Source: CAVQGZ01 sp964356295 (GTDB lineage Bacteria > Actinomycetota > Actinomycetes > Jiangellales > Jiangellaceae). From it: a stretch of 36,839 nucleotides of DNA. Where the stretch lies: positions 1 to 36,839 of the forward strand of contig CAYHHE010000023.1 of NCBI GenBank assembly GCA_964356295.1, read 5' to 3'. Positions within the stretch are counted from its first letter, which is position 1; each line of letters begins with the position of its first letter. The position numbers were made by a program, and so were the translations under genes. Under the pieces are notes generated by a model that worked only from the letters and a program-made list of their open reading frames with translations, made no database searches and had not been told where the DNA came from. This document shows positions 7,454-16,352 of the stretch, in pieces.

Positions 7454-8578
7454 TCAGGCGAGCAGGCACGGTACGAGCATCTCCGCGTCGGTCAGCGAGC
7501 CGTGGTGTCCACGCATCCGATGCTCCCGCGGCCAGACGCTCGGGACCAGGCACACGCTGCTGCCCAGCCCAGCGACCAGCACGTCACCGATCCGCTCGCG
7601 CACCCGATCCTCCACGGGTCCGAACCATCCCTCGGCCTGCGCCTGCTCCCGGGTGCGCACCAGCACCCGATCTCCCAATGCCCGGGCCCACGTCGCGGCG
7701 ACCTCGTCGGCTGAGCCGGGTCGGGTGTAGACGTGACGCAGCCGTGCCTCGCCGCCGATCAGCACCACGTCGTCCCGCAACGCCGGGATGACGTCGAGGT
7801 CGATCTGGTCGTCCGGGGTGACGTCGACCATCCCGTGGTCCCCGGTGACGAGCAGCACGCACTCGGGCGGCAGTGCCTCGGCCAGCTGGTGGGCCAAGGC
7901 GTCGGTCGCCGTCAGCTGGTGTCGCCACGCACGACCGGCTGTGCCATGGCGGTGGCCGGTGCCGTCCAGGTCCGAGTCGTAGGCGTACACCAGCGCCGGG
8001 GACGATCCGGCGGCGTCAAGGGCGTCCTCGACGGCCGCGACCCGCTCCCCCGTGGTGTCGGCTGCCCGGTAGGGGGCGCCGCTGAGCGCAACTCTGGTGA
8101 GCCCGCTGCGGGCGAAGCGCCTCTTGCTCACCACGGACGTGGAGACGCCGGCCAGCGCAGCCCTGGTGAACATGTCCGGATACGGCTGGTAGGTGGACGG
8201 GTCGACCGTGGGCTCCCAGTCCAGGGCGTTGAGCAGCGTCGTCGTGCCTGGGAGCCGGGACTGGTAGCCCACCAGACCGTGCCGCCCCGGCGGGAGACCG
8301 GTGCCGAGGGAGGTGATGCTGGTCGCCGTCGTCGAGGGCACCGGTGCGGTCAGCGACCGTCCCGGCAGCGAGGACAGGAACGGAGCGGCCGCAGCGTGCT
8401 GCCGCAGCTGCCGCCAGCCGAGCCCGTCCACCAGCAGGACGACATATGCCCGGGCCGGTGGCAGACCCACCGCGTCGGACTCACCGTCCACACCCAGCGC
8501 TGCCAGGACCGAGGGCAGCAGATCGCTCAGGCACCCCTCACCGTAGGAGGGCAGGACCAGCGGGTCGCTGACTCTCAC
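7454..8578 (-). CDS. Nucleotide pyrophosphatase / alkaline phosphatase superfamily protein
   Basis: A 374-residue member of the alkaline phosphatase superfamily, most like type I phosphodiesterase/nucleotide pyrophosphatases. The metal-binding VVLLVDGLGW motif, the nucleophile Thr in PSTTATS, the YAYDSDLDGTGHRHG segment, the TGDHGM metal site and the C-terminal HHGSL are all in the expected order. No signal peptide is seen, so it is probably cytoplasmic. The natural substrate is unknown. Its GTG start overlaps the DUF5998 stop by four bases (GTGA), which implies coupled translation. Confidence 0.9.
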   Translation of the reverse strand: MRVSDPLVLPSYGEGCLSDLLPSVLAALGVDGESDAVGLPPARAYVVLLVDGLGWRQLRQHAAAAPFLSSLPGRSLTAPVPSTTATSITSLGTGLPPGRHGLVGYQSRLPGTTTLLNALDWEPTVDPSTYQPYPDMFTRAALAGVSTSVVSKRRFARSGLTRVALSGAPYRAADTTGERVAAVEDALDAAGSSPALVYAYDSDLDGTGHRHGTAGRAWRHQLTATDALAHQLAEALPPECVLLVTGDHGMVDVTPDDQIDLDVIPALRDDVVLIGGEARLRHVYTRPGSADEVAATWARALGDRVLVRTREQAQAEGWFGPVEDRVRERIGDVLVAGLGSSVCLVPSVWPREHRMRGHHGSLTDAEMLVPCLLA

Positions 8579-9162
8579 CGCGCTGCGGCAGCGGTCGCCG
8601 CGGACAGTGCCGCAGCGAACGCCAGGGCCTGGTCCGGCCCGCGGGGGCCGTCGCCGGCCTGGCTCATCCGCAGGGAGTAGTCGTCGGCGGTCACCGTGCC
8701 GGTGAAGCCGTGGTCGGCGTCACACTGCGGGTCGCCGCACGTGGCCACCTCGAGCTCGATTCGCGACATGCTGCCCCAGCCGATGGACAGCATGACCTCC
8801 TGAGCGGGATCGCCTGGCTTGAACGCCGAGGGCATACCGATCGTCCTGGTGACCACGACGCTGGACACGCGGCTCAGCGGCACAGCCTCTGTGCTCGACA
8901 GCGCGTACGGGCCGGGATGGGCCTCGTCAGCGGGGTACTCGTCGGTGTGCCCGATGACCAGTCTGGTCGGGGTGAGCACCAGGACGCTCACGTGGCGCCG
9001 CACCTCGTCGCCATCGAAGTGCGCCTCATGCTGCACCAGGTGGGCCCGGATCGGCTCACCCGCCACAGCGGTGTCCAGGCAGTCGAGCACCAGGTCCGGG
9101 TAGTAGCCGGTCTTCCGGACGTCGGCCCGAAGCTCCCCGACCACTCTGCCCACGTCTGCCAT
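8575..9162 (-). CDS. DUF5998 family protein
   Basis: A 195-residue soluble protein of an actinobacterial family of unknown function. It looks like a compact beta-rich domain (LVQHEAHFDGDEVRRHVSVLVLTPTRLVIGHTDE resembles a PH-like bacterial domain), with a CGDPQCDADHGFTG segment that might bind metal, and an Ala-rich C-terminus. GAGAGG precedes the ATG. It sits between the GNAT/acyl-CoA synthetase fusion (18 bp upstream) and the pyrophosphatase-like gene (4-bp overlap), an arrangement I associate with actinobacteria in general. Function unknown. Confidence 0.85.
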   Translation of the reverse strand: MADVGRVVGELRADVRKTGYYPDLVLDCLDTAVAGEPIRAHLVQHEAHFDGDEVRRHVSVLVLTPTRLVIGHTDEYPADEAHPGPYALSSTEAVPLSRVSSVVVTRTIGMPSAFKPGDPAQEVMLSIGWGSMSRIELEVATCGDPQCDADHGFTGTVTADDYSLRMSQAGDGPRGPDQALAFAAALSAATAAAAR

Positions 9163-9180
9163 CGTGTCAGTCCCTCTCGC

Positions 9181-11862
9181 TCAGCCCAGCCGACGGGTGT
9201 ACCAGTCCGCGCGGGAACGCGGTGGGCCGACCCGTCCGAAGGCGTTGACGACGGCCAGCCCCTCCGCACGCACCAGGACCGGGTTGAGGTCGATCTCGAC
9301 CAGCTCCGGGACGGCGTCGACCAAGGCGCTGAGCCGGTGCAGCAGGTCCTCGATCGCCGACAGGTCAGCCGGCCCGGCGCCGTCGAAGCCCATGAGCAGA
9401 GGCGCGGCCTTGACCTCACGCACCATCTCCACCGCGTCGACGTCGGTCAGCGGCGGGATCCGGTAGGACCGGTCGCCGATCACCTCGGTGGCCACCCCTC
9501 CGACGCCGAAGGACAGCACCGGGCCGTAGGCGGGGTCCTCGACTGCGCGCAAGGCGACCGGCACGCCCGCGGTCGCCATCGGCTGCACGACGTAGTCGGC
9601 CTCGGCGGCGGCGGCGAAAGTCGTCGTCATCGTCTGCCACGCGTCGCTCATCTCCGCAGGGCTGTCGATGTTGCGCCACACGTCGGCCAGATCGGCCCTG
9701 TTCCGAAGGTGCGACGCCCTGGCCTTGAGTGCCACGTTCCAGCCCAGGCTCTCGCCTGCGGCGATGGCTGCCTCGAGGGTGGGGGCGGGCACCATCGGGT
9801 AGAGCTCGATCCCACAAGTGGCAAGCAGGTCGGTGAGCTCCTCCAGGGTCAGCGCGCGACCCTCTGGAGCGCTGTCCAGGGCGGCGCCAGCGATCATCCG
9901 AGCCACCGCGTCGTCCAGGTCGGCCAGCTGGGGGACGATGCCTGCGGGGCGGTCCCGCCAGGCCGCGTACTCCACGACCTTGGCCAGGGCGCGCACCGCC
10001 TCCTCGGGCGAGGTGTAGGAGGGGACGGATCCGGGCCGCAGCACCCCCGTCTGGTCGGTGATCCGTAGGGCTTCGGGAACCCCGCGGCTGGCCAGGAACG
10101 TGGTGACGATGGGTTTCTCTGTCCCGGCGGCGACGCTGGCGAGCACATCGGCCACCTCTCGGGCGCGCGACTCCAGCCGCGGGGCGTACACCACGATGAG
10201 GGCGTCGACGTCGTCGGAGTCCACCAGGGTACGCAGGGCAGGGTCGAACTCTTCCGCACCCGCCTCGGTCCCCAGGTCAAGAGGGGGGCCGATGACCTCC
10301 AGCCCGGCACTCGTGGCTGCATCCGCGGTCAACAGCCCGACCGCGTCGCTGTTACCGACGATCGCGACTCGTCCGCCGGCCGGCATCGGCTGGTAGGCCA
10401 GCAGCGCAGCGACGTCGAACAGCTCGTTGAGCGTGTCGACCCGAACCACCCCGGACTGCCGGAACAGCGCGTCGATCGCCGTCACCGGGACGACGTTTGC
10501 GCCCTCGACACGACCGATCGGCACTCCCTGGGTCGACATGCCCGTCTTGACGGCGACGATCGGCTTGGACCGGGACAACCGTCGCGAGATCCGTGCGAAC
10601 TTGCGCGGGTTACCGATGGACTCCAAGTACAGCAGCACCACGTGAGTGTCTGGGTCCTCGTCCCAGTACTGCAGCAGGTCGTTGGCCGAGACGTCGGCGC
10701 GGTTCCCCGCGGAGATGAAGGTGGACAGGCCGAGGCCACGGTCGACGATCTGGGCGAGGATCGACTGCCCGAACGCGCCGGACTGGCTGAAGAACCCGAT
10801 GTGGCCGCGACCTGGCATCACCTGAGAGATCGAGGCGTTGAGGGAGTAGGCAGGGTCGGTGTTGACCATGCCGAGGCAGTTCGGGCCGAGCACGCGCATG
10901 CCGTTGGCGCGTGCCTGCTCGACGAGCTCGACCTGCTTGCGGCGGCCCTCGTCCCCGGCATCGGCGAACCCGGCCGTGACCACGACGAGGCCGCGCACAC
11001 CCTTGCCGGCTGCCTCACGCACGACCTGGGGGACGCTGTCAGCCGGCACTGCCACGATGGCCAGGTCGACTTGGGCGGGGACCGCGGACAGCGTGGGAAA
11101 GGCCGGTACCCCGGCAATCGCGGGGGCCTCGGGGTTCACCGCGTACACGGGGCCGGTGAACCCCCCGGCCACGAGGTTGCGGACCAACGCCTGCCCGACC
11201 TTGACACGCTGGCGGCTCGCACCCACCACGGCCACGGATGTCGGGGTGAGCAGCCGCGCGATGGAGCGAGCCTCGGCCCGTTGCTCCCGGGCGGCGAGCA
11301 CGGCCAGCGACTCCTCGGTCGGGTCGATGGCGAACTCGACGTGGAGCACCCCGTCGTCGTAGGTAGGCGTCACGCTGTACCCGGCGTCGGTGAATACCTG
11401 GATCATCTTTCGGTTCGCCGGCAGCACGTCGGCGACGAACTGCCGCACGCCTCGCTCACGAGCGGCCTGCGCGAGGTGCTCGAGCAGCACGCTACCCAGG
11501 CCGCGACCATGGTGGGCGTCCTCGACCAGGAAGGCGACCTCGGCGTCGAAGGACTCGTCGGTCACCCGGTCGTAGCGCCCGACCCCGATCATCTCCTCCC
11601 CCACGGTCACGATGAAGGCCACGCGGGTGTCGTGATCCACCGAGGTGTAGTTGCTCACGTCGCGTGGGCTGAGCTCGGGGCGAGGGGCGAAGAACCGGAG
11701 GTACTTCGACTCGTCGCTGACCCTCGAGTAGAAGGAGACCAACCGGTCGGCGTCCTGGGGGGTGATCGGCCGGATGTGCGCGGTCGCGCCGTCGTAGAGG
11801 ACGATGTCGGCCTCCCAGTGGGAGGGGTAGGGAGGGGGAGCCACCGGAGCCGGCACGGTCAT
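9181..11862 (-). CDS. GNAT / ADP-forming acyl-CoA synthetase fusion (Pat-type lysine acyltransferase)
   Basis: An 893-residue protein with a GNAT domain (about residues 30-190, acetyl-CoA loop HHGRGLGS) followed by the full NDP-forming acyl-CoA synthetase set: CoA-binding domain (from SVAVVGAS, about 200), ligase-CoA domains and an ATP-grasp domain at the C-terminus. GNAT-first order is that of Streptomyces lividans PatA and the reverse of Salmonella Pat. Such proteins acetylate lysines of acyl-CoA synthetases and thereby switch them off. The segment where true synthetases keep the phosphorylated His reads GVPIGRVEG here (R451), so synthetase activity is unlikely. A TACGTT box six bases before the ATG at 11862 supports that start over the GTG at 11886. 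Confidence 0.9.
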   Translation of the reverse strand: MTVPAPVAPPPYPSHWEADIVLYDGATAHIRPITPQDADRLVSFYSRVSDESKYLRFFAPRPELSPRDVSNYTSVDHDTRVAFIVTVGEEMIGVGRYDRVTDESFDAEVAFLVEDAHHGRGLGSVLLEHLAQAARERGVRQFVADVLPANRKMIQVFTDAGYSVTPTYDDGVLHVEFAIDPTEESLAVLAAREQRAEARSIARLLTPTSVAVVGASRQRVKVGQALVRNLVAGGFTGPVYAVNPEAPAIAGVPAFPTLSAVPAQVDLAIVAVPADSVPQVVREAAGKGVRGLVVVTAGFADAGDEGRRKQVELVEQARANGMRVLGPNCLGMVNTDPAYSLNASISQVMPGRGHIGFFSQSGAFGQSILAQIVDRGLGLSTFISAGNRADVSANDLLQYWDEDPDTHVVLLYLESIGNPRKFARISRRLSRSKPIVAVKTGMSTQGVPIGRVEGANVVPVTAIDALFRQSGVVRVDTLNELFDVAALLAYQPMPAGGRVAIVGNSDAVGLLTADAATSAGLEVIGPPLDLGTEAGAEEFDPALRTLVDSDDVDALIVVYAPRLESRAREVADVLASVAAGTEKPIVTTFLASRGVPEALRITDQTGVLRPGSVPSYTSPEEAVRALAKVVEYAAWRDRPAGIVPQLADLDDAVARMIAGAALDSAPEGRALTLEELTDLLATCGIELYPMVPAPTLEAAIAAGESLGWNVALKARASHLRNRADLADVWRNIDSPAEMSDAWQTMTTTFAAAAEADYVVQPMATAGVPVALRAVEDPAYGPVLSFGVGGVATEVIGDRSYRIPPLTDVDAVEMVREVKAAPLLMGFDGAGPADLSAIEDLLHRLSALVDAVPELVEIDLNPVLVRAEGLAVVNAFGRVGPPRSRADWYTRRLG

Positions 11863-11868
11863 GCCAGA

Positions 11869-11874
11869 AACGTA
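11869..11874 (-). promoter_or_regulatory. -10 box of a leaderless start for the Pat-type gene
   Basis: TACGTT followed by exactly six bases and the ATG at 11862. There is no Shine-Dalgarno sequence. This fits the TAnnnT-N6-ATG layout of leaderless actinobacterial transcripts. It is divergent from the VKOR promoter 40 bp away. Confidence 0.65.
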
Positions 11875-11914
11875 ACGCCCGCCCACGACACTGCGAAGCC
11901 CGGCTGGATCGACC

Positions 11915-11920
11915 TACCCT
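11915..11920 (+). promoter_or_regulatory. -10 box of a leaderless start for the VKOR gene
   Basis: TACCCT followed by exactly six bases (TGTGCC) and the ATG at 11927, with no Shine-Dalgarno sequence. The -35 region is not clear. Confidence 0.65.
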
Positions 11921-11926
11921 TGTGCC

Positions 11927-12589
11927 ATGGCAGCTGTCTGGGCACCCGGCACGGCGTCGGACTCCGCGGACGCCGGGCTGCCGGACGCGGCGCCCGACGA
12001 GCATCGGGCGCTCAGGCGCACCGCATGGCTGATGATCGTGCTCGGGGTGCTCGGGCTGGTGGCTTCGGCCGCGCTGGTCATCGAGCGCCTGGCGGTGGCA
12101 CTCGACCCCGACTACGTCCCTCCCTGCAGCATCAACCCGGTGCTGACCTGCACATCGGCGATGCTCAGCGAGCAGGGTGAGGTGTTCGGCTTCCCGAACC
12201 CGCTGCTGGGGGTCGCCGGCTTCCCCGTCGTGGTCACCACCGGGGTCGCGATGCTTGCCGGCGCGCGGATGGCGCGGTGGTACTGGGCCGGCATGTGGCT
12301 GGGCGGACTGGGTGCCCTGGTGTTCATGCACTGGCTGGTCTACGTGAGCCTGGTCGAGATCGGGGCGCTGTGCCCGTACTGCACGCTCGTGTGGGCGGCC
12401 ACCGTCCCGCTGTTCGCGGTCGTGTCGGCCTACGCCATCCCGCGCGGGGCCCTCGGCGAGTCGGTGGCGAACAGCACTCTGGCGGGTGACCTGCTGGCGC
12501 TGCGCTGGTGGCTGGTCGGCCTGTGGTTCGCGGTGCTCGTCGGCCTGGTCGGGATCACCTTCTGGGACTACTGGTCCACCCTGCTCTGA
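11927..12589 (+). CDS. Vitamin K epoxide reductase (VKOR) family membrane protein
   Basis: A 220-residue polytopic membrane protein that should reoxidise a periplasmic thiol oxidoreductase and pass the electrons to menaquinone, so supporting disulfide formation in exported proteins. It has about five hydrophobic segments. The redox centre CPYC is at C149/C152, and the outer loop pair is C67 and C75 (PPCSINPVLTC), as in other bacterial VKOR homologues. No thioredoxin-like domain is fused to it. It is transcribed divergently from the Pat-type gene and appears leaderless. Confidence 0.93.
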   Translation: MAAVWAPGTASDSADAGLPDAAPDEHRALRRTAWLMIVLGVLGLVASAALVIERLAVALDPDYVPPCSINPVLTCTSAMLSEQGEVFGFPNPLLGVAGFPVVVTTGVAMLAGARMARWYWAGMWLGGLGALVFMHWLVYVSLVEIGALCPYCTLVWAATVPLFAVVSAYAIPRGALGESVANSTLAGDLLALRWWLVGLWFAVLVGLVGITFWDYWSTLL

Positions 12590-12742
12590 GAAGCCCTGGC
12601 CGGGGCGGCAGGGCGACCTGGCCGAGACAGAACCCAGCCGCCTGCTTCCCCCGGGACGGACCGGACGATCGCGCCCCGCTCGGTCACGCGGCCGCCTCAC
12701 AGCGGCCCCCGCATGGTCGTCCAGTCCTGGGACGAGGCTCGC

Positions 12743-13765
12743 TCAGCCTACGAGACGACGCAGCAGCGCGGTCCTCAGCTCGGCCGTCTGAGCCTGGACG
12801 GTCAGGAACATCGCCCACCGGGCCAGTAGCTGGGCGTGATCGCTACGCAGCATCGAGCGGCCGGCACCGGCGACCACGAGGGCGGACGTGGCGTCCAGGC
12901 ACAGCCGCAGGGCATCGGCCCGCAGCTCCAGGCGCCGCCCCAGCTCGTGCTGCGGGTCCACGTCGTCGATCAGGCCGTACGCCTCGATGCGTATCGCCTG
13001 CAACCGCTCGCGCAGTCGCTCAGCGGCGTCCTGACCGGCCGGATCGGGGCACGCGGCCAGCCGGTCGACCGCCGACTGCGTCACCCCCAGCACCGACGGA
13101 CTCACGTTCGCCGCCGCGGCACGGTCGGCGCGCTGCCAGTCCACCACCGGTCTGACTGCCAGGACACCGTCGTCCGGGACGATCAGGCCCTCCAGATGCA
13201 GCGTCACGGTTCGAGCCGCCGCCAGGGCGACAGTGTCCAGGGGCGGGCCCGGGCGAAGCCGGGGCGCAGCCTGCGCCGGGGCGAGGGCGAAGACCGCATC
13301 GCCGCGTGCGCTCGCGCCGGCGATCACCGCCACGTCGTTGATGCCCCAGCCGGTGTACCAGGGGGCCACGCCTCGAAACTCCCACGCCTCCCCACATCTC
13401 TCAACCTCTACTGGACGGTGAGGCCAGCGGCGCAGGTGCGAGAAGGCGATCCCGGCGATCGTGGTGCCTGAGGAGAGCAGCGGGAGCAACGGCCCGCGGA
13501 TGCTCTGCGGTGCGGCAGCGAGCAGCCTGAGCGGTGTCTGGTGCTGCGCCAGCACGAACCAGGTGGACAGGCACGCGCCGGCCAGTCGTTCGTGCGCGGC
13601 ACGGACCTCGCAGGAAGCCACCGCGTCGTCCACCGCGGCGCCCAGCAGTCCCGTCGCGGCCAGGGCGTCGAGGTGGCTGCGCGGCACGACGTCGGCGTCG
13701 GTGAACAGCGCGGTCGGTCCGATGAGGTCACGGCACACCTGGTCCACGGCGCCGGCCAGGCTCAT
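12743..13765 (-). CDS. Acyl-CoA dehydrogenase-like protein
   Basis: A 340-residue protein that follows the acyl-CoA dehydrogenase layout: an N-terminal helical region with a conserved-looking TGLLGAAVDDA segment, a middle beta domain (IAGIAFSHLRR, EFRGVAPWYTGWG, TLHLEGLIVPDDGVLAV) and a C-terminal helical bundle. It is shorter than typical (about 380 residues), and I cannot identify the catalytic Glu, so substrate and even activity are uncertain. Such genes are often labelled flavin-dependent dehydrogenases of unknown substrate. The ATG at 13765 is preceded by TAGCGT plus six bases; an adjacent GTG at 13768 is less likely. It converges on the VKOR gene across a 153-bp gap in which I see no gene. 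Confidence 0.75.
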   Translation of the reverse strand: MSLAGAVDQVCRDLIGPTALFTDADVVPRSHLDALAATGLLGAAVDDAVASCEVRAAHERLAGACLSTWFVLAQHQTPLRLLAAAPQSIRGPLLPLLSSGTTIAGIAFSHLRRWPHRPVEVERCGEAWEFRGVAPWYTGWGINDVAVIAGASARGDAVFALAPAQAAPRLRPGPPLDTVALAAARTVTLHLEGLIVPDDGVLAVRPVVDWQRADRAAAANVSPSVLGVTQSAVDRLAACPDPAGQDAAERLRERLQAIRIEAYGLIDDVDPQHELGRRLELRADALRLCLDATSALVVAGAGRSMLRSDHAQLLARWAMFLTVQAQTAELRTALLRRLVG

Positions 13766-13771
13766 CACGTC

Positions 13772-13777
13772 ACGCTA
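13772..13777 (-). promoter_or_regulatory. -10 box of a leaderless start for the acyl-CoA dehydrogenase-like gene
   Basis: TAGCGT, six bases (GACGTG), then ATG at 13765. No Shine-Dalgarno sequence is present. Confidence 0.6.
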
Positions 13778-13842
13778 CCGGGGCTGTCGGACGGGCTGCT
13801 GCCCGCCGGTGCGTCACGTCCATGGCTGTCGGGCCCCTCGGC

Positions 13843-13848
13843 GAGAAT
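13843..13848 (+). promoter_or_regulatory. -10-like box that suggests the parC start
   Basis: GAGAAT followed by six bases and the GTG at 13855. It is imperfect because it lacks the first T of TAnnnT. It favours the GTG at 13855 over the ATG at 13822, which would lie upstream of this box. Confidence 0.4.
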
Positions 13849-13854
13849 GCACGG

Positions 13855-16317
13855 GTGGCACGTCGGCGCAGAGGTCCCGTTCCTGACGAACCCGTGGTCG
13901 AGCGGATCAGCGACGTCGACGTCGGGGAGGAGATGCGCGACTCGTTCCTCGAGTACGCCTACTCGGTCATCTACTCCCGGGCCATCCCCGACGCTCGCGA
14001 CGGGCTCAAGCCGGTGCAGAGACGCATCCTCTACACGATGGCCGACATGGGCCTGCGTCCCGACCGAGGCCACGTCAAGTGCGCCCGCGTGGTCGGCGAG
14101 GTCATGGGGCGGCTGCACCCGCACGGTGACTCGGCCATCTACGAAGCCCTCGTCCGCATGGCCCAGCCGTGGGCGATGCGGGTCCCGCTGGTGGACGGAC
14201 ACGGCAACTTCGGGTCCCAGGACGACGGACCGGCGGCCTACCGGTACACCGAGGCCAGACTGGCCGAGCCGGCGATGCTGCTCACGACGTCGATCGACGA
14301 GGACGTCGTCGACATGGTGCCCAACTACGACGGGCGGGAGACCCAGCCGTCGGTCCTGCCCGCCGCCTACCCGAACCTGCTGGTCAACGGCGCCTCTGGG
14401 ATCGCCGTCGGGATGGCCACCAACATGCCGCCACACAACCTGGGTGAGGTGATCACAGCCGCCCGGCACCTGATCGACCATCCGCAGGCAACGGTGGACG
14501 ACATGATGCGGTTCGTCCCCGGTCCGGACATGCCGACGGGTGGCAAGATCATCGGGCTTGAGGGCGTCCGCGAGGCCTGCCGCACCGGGCGGGGAACGTT
14601 CCGCACCCGGGCCTCGGTGCGCGTGGAGAACGTGACCCCCCGCAGGAAGGGGCTGGTGGTCACCGAGCTGCCCTACACGGTGGGCCCAGAGCAGGTCCGC
14701 GAGAGGATCGCCGCACTCGTCCGGTCGAAGAAGCTGGCGGGCATCCTCGACGTCGAGGACTACACCGACCGCGCCAGCGGCCTGCGTCTGCTCATCGAGA
14801 TCAAGAGCGGGTTCGTGCCGGAGGCGGTGTTGGAGCAGCTGTACCGGCTCACGCCGTTGGAGACCTCCTTCGGCGTGAACAACGTCGCCCTGGTGGACGG
14901 GCAGCCGCGCACGCTGGGTCTGAAGGAGCTGCTGGAGGTCTACCTCGCTCACCGGTTCGAGGTGGTGCGGCGACGCTCGGAGTTCCGCCGGGCGCGCAGG
15001 CAGGACCGGCTGCACCTGATCGACGGGCTGATGACCGCCCTGCTGGACATCGACGAGGTGATCCAGGTGATCCGCTCCAGCGAGGACGCAGCCGCCGCGA
15101 AGACGCGGCTGATGACCGTGTTCGACCTGTCGGAGGTCCAGGCCCAGTACATCCTCGACACGCCGCTGCGCCGGCTGACCAAGTACGACCGGTTGCAGCT
15201 GGAGGGGGAGGCCGACGAGCTACGTCACGAGATCGCCCGGCTGAGCGAGATCCTCCAGGACGACGCCGAGCTGCGCCGAGTCGTGTCGAATGAGCTCGCC
15301 GAGGTCGCTGCCACCCATGCCACTCCGCGGCGCACTGTCCTGCTGGAGTCGGCGGCCGTTCCGCCGGAAGGAGCAGCCAGGGTCGCCGCCCCGTTGGAGG
15401 TCAGCGACGACCCCTGCCGGGTGCTGCTTTCCTCGACCGGGCTGCTGGCCCGGACCGCCGGTGACGATGCCCTGACCAGTGACAGCAGACGCGCGAACCA
15501 CGACGTCGTCGTCTCGGCCGTCGCAGCGACAGCGCGCGGCGAGATCGGTGTCGTGACGTCGGCAGGACGCGTCCTGCGCCTGTCCGTCCTCGACCTGCCG
15601 GCTCTGCCGGCCACGGCCAGCGGACCGGCGTTGTCCGGCGCGGCCCCGGTCACCGAGTACTTGGCCCTCGACCGTGGCGAACGGGCGCTGGCCCTGACCA
15701 CTCTCGCGGCGGACTCGCCAGGACTCGCCTTGGGGACCCGCCAAGGCGTCGTGAAACGGGTCAACCCTGAGCACCTCACCAGCCGGGACTCCTGGGACGT
15801 GATCCGCCTCGATGACGGCGACGAGGTGGTCGGTGCTCTCGAGCTGAGCAGTGCGACCCAGGAGCTGGTCCTCGTCACCTCCGACGCGCAGCTGCTGCAC
15901 TACCCAGCCTCCGCGGTGCGGCCACAGGGACGCTCGGGGGCAGGCATGGCCGGTGTGCGGCTTGCCGCCGGTGCCAGCGTGGTGTTCTTCGGCGCCTACG
16001 ACCCCCACCTCCCAGGGGTCGTCGTGACCGTCACGGGATCAGCCTCGGCGCTTCCGGGCACCGAGGCAGGCTCGGTCAAGGTGACTGACCTGGCGGTCTA
16101 CCCCGGCAAGGGACGGGGGACGGGCGGGGTGCGCTGCCACCGGTTCCTGCGCGGCGAGGACCTGCTGCGGCTGGCATGGGTGGGTCCGGCGCCGGCCCGC
16201 GCCGCCGCGGCGACCGGCGTCCCGATCCCGCTCCCGGAACCGAACGACCGACGCGACGGGTCAGGGACGCCTGCGGCCGGCATCATCGACGGGGTTGGGC
16301 CGACGCCAGCGCCGTGA
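13855..16317 (+). CDS. parC: DNA topoisomerase IV / gyrase-type subunit A
   Basis: The breakage-reunion subunit of a type IIA topoisomerase, 820 residues from the GTG at 13855. The winged-helix region has HPHGDSAIYEALVRMAQ, with Ser93 and Glu97 at the two quinolone-contact positions in the state usually seen in sensitive ParC proteins. The catalytic pair is Arg130-Tyr131 in AAYRYTEARL. The tower and coiled coil run to about residue 490, followed by a beta-pinwheel C-terminal domain with weak blades and an Ala/Pro-rich tail. I see no GyrA-box (QRRGGKG), which fits ParC rather than GyrA. Its partner lies just beyond, on the opposite strand. Confidence 0.94.
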   Translation: MARRRRGPVPDEPVVERISDVDVGEEMRDSFLEYAYSVIYSRAIPDARDGLKPVQRRILYTMADMGLRPDRGHVKCARVVGEVMGRLHPHGDSAIYEALVRMAQPWAMRVPLVDGHGNFGSQDDGPAAYRYTEARLAEPAMLLTTSIDEDVVDMVPNYDGRETQPSVLPAAYPNLLVNGASGIAVGMATNMPPHNLGEVITAARHLIDHPQATVDDMMRFVPGPDMPTGGKIIGLEGVREACRTGRGTFRTRASVRVENVTPRRKGLVVTELPYTVGPEQVRERIAALVRSKKLAGILDVEDYTDRASGLRLLIEIKSGFVPEAVLEQLYRLTPLETSFGVNNVALVDGQPRTLGLKELLEVYLAHRFEVVRRRSEFRRARRQDRLHLIDGLMTALLDIDEVIQVIRSSEDAAAAKTRLMTVFDLSEVQAQYILDTPLRRLTKYDRLQLEGEADELRHEIARLSEILQDDAELRRVVSNELAEVAATHATPRRTVLLESAAVPPEGAARVAAPLEVSDDPCRVLLSSTGLLARTAGDDALTSDSRRANHDVVVSAVAATARGEIGVVTSAGRVLRLSVLDLPALPATASGPALSGAAPVTEYLALDRGERALALTTLAADSPGLALGTRQGVVKRVNPEHLTSRDSWDVIRLDDGDEVVGALELSSATQELVLVTSDAQLLHYPASAVRPQGRSGAGMAGVRLAAGASVVFFGAYDPHLPGVVVTVTGSASALPGTEAGSVKVTDLAVYPGKGRGTGGVRCHRFLRGEDLLRLAWVGPAPARAAAATGVPIPLPEPNDRRDGSGTPAAGIIDGVGPTPAP

Positions 16318-16352
16318 CCACGGGTACCCGCGGCGGGCGACCCCCACGACCC

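Noticed and set aside
13855..16317. GyrA as the identity of the topoisomerase A subunit
   Set aside because: No GyrA-box was found in the C-terminal domain, and the quinolone-region acidic residue is Glu, as usual in ParC.
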